Shown piece after piece: positions 57,404 through 64,000 of a stretch of DNA of 64,000 bases; positions within the stretch are counted from its first letter, which is position 1; the number at the start of each line of letters is the position of its first letter. The translations under genes were made by a program, and so were the position numbers. Source of the DNA: Diplocarpon mali (Eukaryota > Ascomycota > Leotiomycetes > Helotiales > Drepanopezizaceae); the NCBI GenBank assembly GCA_024741835.1, contig JAENRP010000077.1, positions 62,001-126,000 on the forward strand, written 5' to 3'. Under the pieces are notes generated by a model that did not search any database, was not told the DNA's origin, and saw only the letters and a list, made by a program, of their open reading frames with translations.

Positions 57404-59471
57404 AGGCTCTGTGACCCGAAGGGTCGAATGTCTCTACCGCAGAGACTCGCTTTAAAATTCTAGATTTGGCCGTAGGCGTAAGATTTGCAACTTCTGGAAC
57501 CATTAACTCTCATCCTGATAAATGAATTATTGGCTGCGAGCTGATTGCACTCATTTACCGCTATGTGCATCAATTTTGCTCTCTCTTTTCAATATTGCTC
57601 AACCTCGCGGCTTTGAAATTCCTGCCAACGAGTTTTATATATATTTTCTTGGAATATTTGACTTATCACGTCCTTATTTGCCGAGCCTATAGCGGGATTA
57701 AAGCTACCATAAAGTGGGTCTTGTTGAAGATCAAGAACTATGCATATATCAGTCTGTATTGATTGGATATACCTAGGAATATGACAGGCAAACACTCAGC
57801 TTTTATTTGGAATTCGCAATTGTGGCTTGGACCTAGAAAACCGTTGACTTCGTCGTACTATGCTAGAGCTATAACCTGCCTTACTTGCTGCTATGGGCAT
57901 TATCATTGTTAACAATCCGCTTTACATTCTTGTCTGCTGATCTTAAAGCGTTTTTAAAGGTACGGTTGAACATCTTTTAAAGCAGCGGTCGGAGTAAATC
58001 GGCACAAAACAGTTTCTTTTGTCTGTATATACTTTGTAAAAGCTTAGCGTCCAGTTAGAAATCGTAATTGCATTTCGCACCTAACGGCCTTACTGCATAT
58101 TTTTTCTCTCTTTTAATATTCTATATTATTTCTAAAACATACAGCACAATCGACAAACATCGAAGTCGCATTTTATGTATAAGGAGAAAACTAGCTTGAA
58201 AAACTCCTGGTGATCGACTATTCAGTCCTTAATCATACTTGGCTCCTTAGACAAGATTCTCGTTTTATACTAACATTGAAAAAAAGGTCTCTTTAAGTCT
58301 TGAGCCTAACCCTTTTCTTAAGGAGTGCTTGGAATCGATATTAAAGCTAAGGAAATACCTTAGGTCTAACTCGACACTTTTATCCTAGGCTACGAATGCC
58401 CTCCTATACGATTGCGAATATTCGTCTAATTATTAATTGAGCGTCTTACTAGTTATTAGCGGCTGTCTTAACCTAACCCTTCTTACTAACTTATACTAGC
58501 TTTGCATATGTCGTTTTCCTCTACTCTTTCTTTATATACTACAACCTGCCTTATTCCTCCTATAACTATTATCAAGTTTTTTTTTTTTAGCTATAAGTAT
58601 ATACTACAGAATATCCTACAATTGGTAATTAAAGGTCGAAAGCAAAGGTCACTTATACAAGGGTAAAGACATAAATTTCATCGCATAGTCAAGAGTGCTT
58701 GTATCTGCTTCGAGACGCCTAGGGATATGCTTTCGATATCAAAGGGACTTGATCCTAGCTCTGCAGACTCTTAGAAGAGCTGAAGCTTTATAGAAGACAC
58801 CGCGTACAGGCATCGAGTCGTCGTTTCCCTAACCACCCCTCTTAAAATGAGTGCCAAGCAGCTTGTTTCACACTTCACTCTGAACAAATATCTATAAATA
58901 CCCTAGCTAAGGCTGATGAAGATATGCTTAGACTAGGGTTGGATCTATGCTCCGTCGTGTAGCTGGCAATAGCTGCTAAACACTCGTAAATACTGTGTAT
59001 ACTTTGAACCTTTAGTCCAGTTTTCGTACGCTTGAAACATTTACTGTATTTGGGAAAGTAACAACTAAAGTTGCCGATCAATGTTCGGGGCACACCCCTG
59101 CCCTGCCTTGCCCCGAACCTGGAAGCAATGGCCCATGCGTACCATCCAAAGTTGATAACGCGGTCGAGCTTCTTGCACCAACGCGATCTGACCAAACGCT
59201 GTCCTTCGATGCGCAAAGCGCCCGCCCTCATAATCTAGAATCCAAAGCTTCTTCAATTTCAAGAAGCTTGCATCATAATATCTCTTCTCAATGCAGAGAG
59301 GTAGGTTCTGTTTCTGCGTCGAAGGTAACAGTGTAGAAACAATACTTACGCGTACCATCTTAGAGAAATCAACAGAGCGCGCCTGCCGAATTTGAACACA
59401 CTCTCTCAAGGCTCCGCCTTCTTCCTCGAATCATCAACCCACAAAACAGTGTCTCATCTGCTCTCTTTGCA
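57404..59471. other. AT-rich intergenic region with repeat copy D
   Basis: About 2 kb lie between TFIIIA and the Whi5-like gene. The middle holds repeat copy D. A minus ORF at 59065-59409 (114 aa) contains ASFLKLKKLWILDYEGGRFAHRR, which looks protein-like. A donor-acceptor pair inside it would make a 36-bp intron, too short to believe, so I do not call it. Confidence 0.55.
58060..58840 (-). repeat. Degenerate dispersed repeat, copy D
   Basis: This copy is colinear with copy C and antiparallel to copies A and B. Shared points on the plus strand are GAGCGTCTTACTAGTTATTA near 58440, TACTACAACCTGCCTTATTCC near 58538, AGCTATAAGTATAT near 58591 and a block near 58790-58825 with GAAGACACCGCGTA. It is AT-rich with no ORF. 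Confidence 0.7.
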
Positions 59472-60606
59472 ATGTCAACTTCTAAAGCACCACTCGGGCG
59501 TCGTGTGCTCGGCGACTTGCCTACCAATGCGAGCGCGGCCACCCACCGAGCTTCGTCGCAACATAAATCATCCATTAGTTCTGCGAAGCCGCGCATCCTG
59601 GGCGAGGTATTATCGCCGAAATCACAGGAAAAAGTCAGAATGCCCGATTTCGATGGTGCGCAAGCTGGTCTACTGGGCGCGAAAAGGAAGTCTCACTATC
59701 ATGATAATGCTAGAGAAGATGGACCGATGCCCAGAAAGCGACAGGCTCGGGAGAGTGGCGTGTGGGAACCAGTTGGTGAATCGATTGGCGCGCGCCAACT
59801 TCAAATCCGTGATGTTCCTGAGGTGTCTCTATCACCTCGGGCCACTAAAGTATGTCACTCCCGATGACTGCATTGAAGGTGTGTACTGACTAAGTGGCAG
59901 TCAAGTATTGGCCCTGATGATTCTTTAGAAGTCATTGCCTCGCCGATGTCCTCTGTATCTCAAAATAACGTCGATTTGAATGACTCCCAAAACACCACAA
60001 TCACTGTTCCAGACGACCCCCCGCCCATGCAAGCTTCGCCTCTTACCCGCGAACAGCTCCGTCAAGTGTGTATACATATATTCCCTCTCCTCCTAAGTAA
60101 TATCTGACGTCTCCCAGAGAGCTTCGGAAATCAAGCTTCGTCTTAGTCTCGCCAGTTACAAAGTCAGAACAAACCAAATCGACATTCCCATATCTCGGCT
60201 AGAAATCCGGTCATCGACGACGTCTTCAAAGAATTCTTCCATCTCTCGATGCACACTGAATTCTTCCCAAACTCAGAGATCTCGGCCCTCGACTGCCTCA
60301 GATAATCCGAACGTTAGCCTGCAAGAGCCCTCGGCGGAGAAGAGGCGGCTACAACCAGTCCCTATTAATTCCTCGCCACCTTCCTACCGCTCGACTCAAG
60401 CGACCCGCGAAAACCTTGCATCTCCTACGAAGAGAAATACTGATATACTTGGAGGTGTCGTGACTCCCCTGTCGCCAGGACAACGTGAAGGCTTGTTGAA
60501 ACCGCCTATTCTTGACAATCCGGGACTGGGAAACGACCTAACGAGCAGCTTCGTCAAGGGCCTTACTGCGGATGGTTTGCTGAGCCTGATGCAACAGCAA
60601 AGTTAA
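59472..60606 (+). CDS. Whi5/Nrm1-like G1/S transcription repressor
   Basis: Exons 59472-59849, 59901-60065 and 60118-60606 give 343 aa. Most of the protein is disordered and rich in Ser, Pro and Arg, with many SP and TP sites that cyclin-dependent kinase could phosphorylate (LSPKS, LSPRA, ASPMS, ASPLT, TPLSPG). The diagnostic Whi5-like motif is near residues 186-207: IKLRLSLASYKVRTNQIDIP followed by ISRLEI, the short segment by which Whi5 and Nrm1 bind SBF/MBF. The C-terminus (SFVKGLTADGLLSLMQQQS) is also conserved-looking. The expected role is repression of G1/S genes until phosphorylation or of MBF genes after S phase. Which of the two it is cannot be told here. The start is the first ATG of the frame. 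Confidence 0.85.
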
Positions 60607-62299
60607 CAGCTGATAGATAGCCTTCGCAGTGTACCGATTTTTCTTGCCGCTCAGACACATTAGAAGCATTTTGCAATGCTCAGCATAGAGCCAGATAAAT
60701 CACAAATATAAAGTGGTTTGTTTGTATAAAATCTTTAGACAGGACTCATGAGGGTCGGAAATTTGGGTTGGGGGGCATGGATTAACGTTTTCTCGACGGG
60801 TGGTCATGAGCGGGTTCCTGGAGTATGGCGCTCTCTGTTGCGCCCTCTGATTGCGCGATAATTAGATATTTCGATTACTTCAATCACCGCCTCCATTCGT
60901 GGTACAGTCTAACAGCTATGCGTAACTCCCTTGTCAATTGGTAAACTCTACTCTCCAGATTGACGTTTGTGATCCGGCCTTCGCGAGGGTAAGCGAGTGA
61001 AAAAGGAGTAATGTCAACAAACCAAAGACCGACGGCGGGGCACGGAATGGGCAGTTCTCCCGTCCAGATCCCCCGGAACTTACTGGCAAGTCCAGGCAGC
61101 GACTAGAGAAAAATGCAGTTGAGAAGGGGCGACTACTCTACTCAACTCAACTTAAGGTTTTTTTCACCAATTATCCAAGTTACTTGAGTAATTAGGCAGT
61201 ATTTAAGCAGCGATGACTAGTTCTCGGTAGGCTTCAAGCCCTACATAGCTAGCTGCTGCTGACAAATTCTGGCAGGGGGAAGGGCGGTAGGGAGGCGATG
61301 TCGTAGAGACCAAGGGTAGAACTTCTTTTGCGTGTAGAAAGCGCGTGATGTTGCATAAGCCAAGCCCTAGTGGTATACTAATAGGTAAGACGTAAATTGA
61401 GTGCTGTGTAGACTTATAGGAAGAAACCGATCACGTGGTATGACTTACTAACACGGGTATATTATCAGGTATACCGTGTTATGCTTCGCATTTGATGGCG
61501 AGCTCTTGACCGCCTTCTGTCCCCTTGGTGAGATGTTATTAAAGGACCTGCCGGTATGCAATTACTAAGTAATGTTTGAGTAGCAAAGCTGTAAGATGTA
61601 TATAGCATGGCAGAGCTCCCTGTGGAGCTTGGCCTTGCATGTTGGTTCCGTGCTAGCCAGCACCCAGGTTAACATGAAATAAATTTCAGCTCGACGTGAT
61701 ATTGGCACTGAAGATTGTGTACTATTTGACAAACACTCCGCCGCATAGAAAATCGGAATCATACTATTCAAGTCAACTCCAAAAAAACAATATAAACCAT
61801 TTATTTGAAACCTACTTCCCCGGACCTATCAATGATAATTGGGCGGGATATAAATTTGCCTCAGTTTACATCGGGCTCCCGATAGCGCGCAGTCTAGGCA
61901 GAGTTTCTATCTGGGGGAAAGTATTTATATTTAGCTCGGATGCATTTAAGTCTTGCTCCATTGTACAATCCCATACCCATTATACAAGAAGAAAAAGATG
62001 AATATATGCAGCTCAACCTCAGCAGCAAAAAAAACCATTGGCCCAGAATCCCCGAAATTCTAGTTATATAGCAAAACAGGGTGATAAATTACCGTCCAAT
62101 CGTTATGTCCTTGGTGCCAGGACGAACCCCGAAACGCCATACATGCTTTTTGGTATCTCGCCTATTAAAACCCCGTCCAATGCCCGAGTCCACTCTCCGA
62201 TGTTTTCAGCCCATGGTTTCTTCGAACGCCGAAAATTACCAACACTTGAAATTCTAGATAGCAATATAATGCAGAGATGCGAAGCCACGAATGCACCGC
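60607..62299. other. Intergenic between convergent genes
   Basis: This is 1.7 kb with both 3' UTRs. ORFs of about 100 aa on the plus strand (61696-62001, 62038-62334) have no recognisable content. The second copy of the distant 23-bp sequence lies at 61644-61666. Nothing else stands out. Confidence 0.55.
61644..61666 (-). repeat. 23-bp sequence, copy 2 of an inverted distant pair
   Basis: This is the exact reverse complement of 6008-6030. Flanking sequences do not match on either side. Confidence 0.75.
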
Positions 62300-64000
62300 C
62301 TAATTGGCGGTCATGGAATAACACGATGTATTGAAAGAAAAGGGTTTGTCGAGTAGCGAAGGATCAACCATGTCGTCCCAAGACTGGTAATGTACTGCCG
62401 GGGGAAGGTCACAGTCGAACATGGACAAATCATCCTGGCTATTGGCGAGGCCACTCGGGTCAAAGAGACCATCGAGATCGCTTGTTCCGAATGGCTGCCA
62501 GCTGTCATCAAAAATATCAAGACTGATGTCCAAACCGACACCTTCGGATACGTCACTATTGGGTTCGGATACTCCATCCTTGCTCGACTCGGGGGTATCA
62601 TTGGGAGTTATTGAGCGATATACGTTCATGTCGGAGATGGCACCTCCGCTCCCACTCTCGAATTGTTGGAAACTTTGAAACAAATCTTGGGGATCGATAG
62701 TAGAATTGGTCCATGGATCCAGCGCAGCAGCTTCTTGGGGCGCCTGAGGTTCTTTCGGTCTATTTTGATCCTTCTGGCCCGATTGTAGCTTAGCTGGGAC
62801 CTCTTTCGCCGGAGCGGCCTTCGATTGCATGTTCACCTTAGCTCCAGCCGCACTGCCTTGACGGTGCATTGAGACTTGGCGGTTCATGGGCGTGGGCCCT
62901 GCGGGTGTAGTTTCGCACTTGATAGTTGGTGCTTGACCTTGTTTTGATTCGCTGGCCAGCATTTTAGCTCCAGCTTGTGTGGAGTCAGTGTCTGGAGTTG
63001 TGTTGCTCGTGGCGGGTTTCGGTTTCCCTTGACTGTCAAGTCCCAAGGTAGCAGCTAAGTTCTCCCGAACAAATTTCAGTGGATCGCTCAAGGGTTTGAC
63101 GTGGTCTTCCTGAGTATGGGCCATCAGAGCCTCTTGGCTCTCGAAGCCAATATCGTGACGATCGCACTGTGGCTCTGAGCAGCACAGAGAGGGTTGAGTT
63201 TGTCTCTTGACCTCAGGCGAGACTGCCTTGGCGACCTGAGGTGAGGAAGTGGAGCCAGGCGTACCTTGCCCAGGAGTGCTATTCTGCTTTTGTTTTTTTC
63301 GCGCAGGGATGTGTAGATCTTCCTGCTTGAGGGTAGTCTTACCCGCATAAGCGGGAGTTCCGTGAGGTGAGGGCGCTCCGAATTGGAGAGGGTTTTGTGA
63401 CGAGGTAGGAGCAGCAGGCGCGTGCGAACTACGACTGTTCTTTCTGTGATGAAGCTTGTTCAGCTGTTGCTGCTGCTGCTGTAGGTTTGCGGCGTTCAGA
63501 GGTGTCGAAGTCTGAGGCTCTTGTTGAGATGAAGATTGCTGCATCTTGACGGCTCCCTCGGCCTTCCTCATGTTGGGAAACTTCTCGCTCAGTGCTTTGA
63601 CCATTGCTCCCAGCATCGCACGTGTTTGCTCTGCCTCTGACAAACTGATGGAGAAGGTCTCCTTGAGAGCTGGATTCGGCTGGAAGATATCGGTACGAAA
63701 TTGACGTGCATAGACAAAACGCTGACTGGATCAGTGACGCATGGGACGAGTGGTGGGTAGCAACTTACTGCCTGGTAGAATCTTCTCACTTGTGCTTCGT
63801 CTTGGGTGGTCATCAACCATCGGACCAGCGCCTTTGAGATATTGATCATGACAGGGAGAATGGTGAGCAGCAGCATGGCGGTCTGCTTTTTCGTAGTCTC
63901 ATCCATGGGAATATCAGACGGTGGCTCTCGAGACTTTTCTTGCTCCTCTTTCAGGATAGCTTTCCACCTCGCCTGATCTGAAGGCTGCCCTTTGGGGATT
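62300..64000 (-). CDS. Q-rich transcription coactivator, probably Mediator subunit 15 (partial)
   Basis: The 5' part lies beyond the window. Visible exons on the minus strand are from the edge (in frame from 63999) to 63769, and 63721-62300, giving about 550 residues after a 47-bp intron. The first part is helical (SDQARWKAILKEEQEKSREP, KKQTAMLLLTILPVMINISK, DEAQVRRFYQARFVYARQFR), resembling fungal Med15/Gal11 segments. Then comes a long Gln/Ser/Pro-rich region with a run of six Q in LNAANLQQQQQQLNKLHH. A single Cys-His patch (CCSEPQCDRHDIGFESQEAL followed by AHTQEDH) resembles a lone C2H2 finger. The acidic C-terminus (LDISLDIFDDSWQPFGTSDL) fits an activation or coactivator contact region. 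The Med15 identity is an inference from composition and layout. The alternative is another Q-rich regulator. Confidence 0.6.

Noticed and set aside
59065..59409. 114-aa minus ORF divergent from the Whi5-like gene
   Set aside because: Part of it looks protein-like, but the possible intron in it would be only 36 bp and no family was recognised.
1..64000. Secondary-metabolite cluster, intact transposon or giant mobile element
   Set aside because: No polyketide synthase, peptide synthetase, transposase, reverse transcriptase or captain recombinase is present. The genes are unrelated housekeeping functions.

Overview
The window is nuclear DNA of a filamentous ascomycete (Pezizomycotina). Evidence: compact genes with many 46-120 bp GT-AG introns and CTAAC/CTGAC-like branch points, fungus-specific families (Afi1, Whi5-like, NAT purine permease of the UapA type, cytochrome-b5-fused stearoyl-CoA desaturase), and AT-rich degenerate repeats that look RIP-mutated. 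I lean to Leotiomycetes from general protein resemblance, but cannot prove it here. I found seventeen well-supported protein genes, most of them spliced; exon joins were worked out by hand from reading frame, splice sites and family motifs.

Layout. 1-3387: AT-rich, with two copies (A, B) of a degenerate repeat. 3388-5020: secreted alpha/beta hydrolase. 7020-9134: xanthine/urate permease. 9190-9950: third repeat copy (C), then gene-poor DNA with hexanucleotide arrays. 12630-14080: delta-9 desaturase. 15211-16081 (minus): hotdog thioesterase, sharing a short promoter with SMC2 (16293-20120), a condensin ATPase with two tiny 5' exons. 22377-23799: membrane-anchored MOSC protein. 23800-35624: about 12 kb with no gene I can support; its second half is GC-rich and full of hexamer arrays, G-runs and a near-perfect palindrome. 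35625-37959: C2H2 transcription factor.

39766-42255 (minus): LMBR1-like membrane protein, divergent from an unrecognised conserved nuclear-looking protein (42453-44168). 44502-45377 (minus): EFM7-type methyltransferase. 46856-48558: CorA-like transporter. 48904-49808 (minus): myosin regulatory light chain. 50401-53066: Afi1. 53292-54281 (minus): S-formylglutathione hydrolase. 54721-55419 (minus): RPB6, divergent from TFIIIA (55673-57403). 58060-58840: fourth repeat copy (D). 59472-60606: Whi5/Nrm1-like G1/S regulator. 62300-64000 (minus): Q-rich coactivator, probably Mediator 15, cut by the window edge.

The genes are mostly independent housekeeping functions and not a pathway cluster. The closest functional pairing is RPB6 (a subunit shared by Pol I, II and III) with TFIIIA (5S rRNA transcription), head to head over about 250 bp. 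I found no secondary-metabolite cluster, CRISPR, tRNA or intact transposon. The least explained features are the gene-poor GC-rich tract, the prevalence of 6-bp-unit arrays outside genes, the four-copy degenerate repeat, and a 23-bp sequence shared in opposite orientation by two intergenic regions 55 kb apart.
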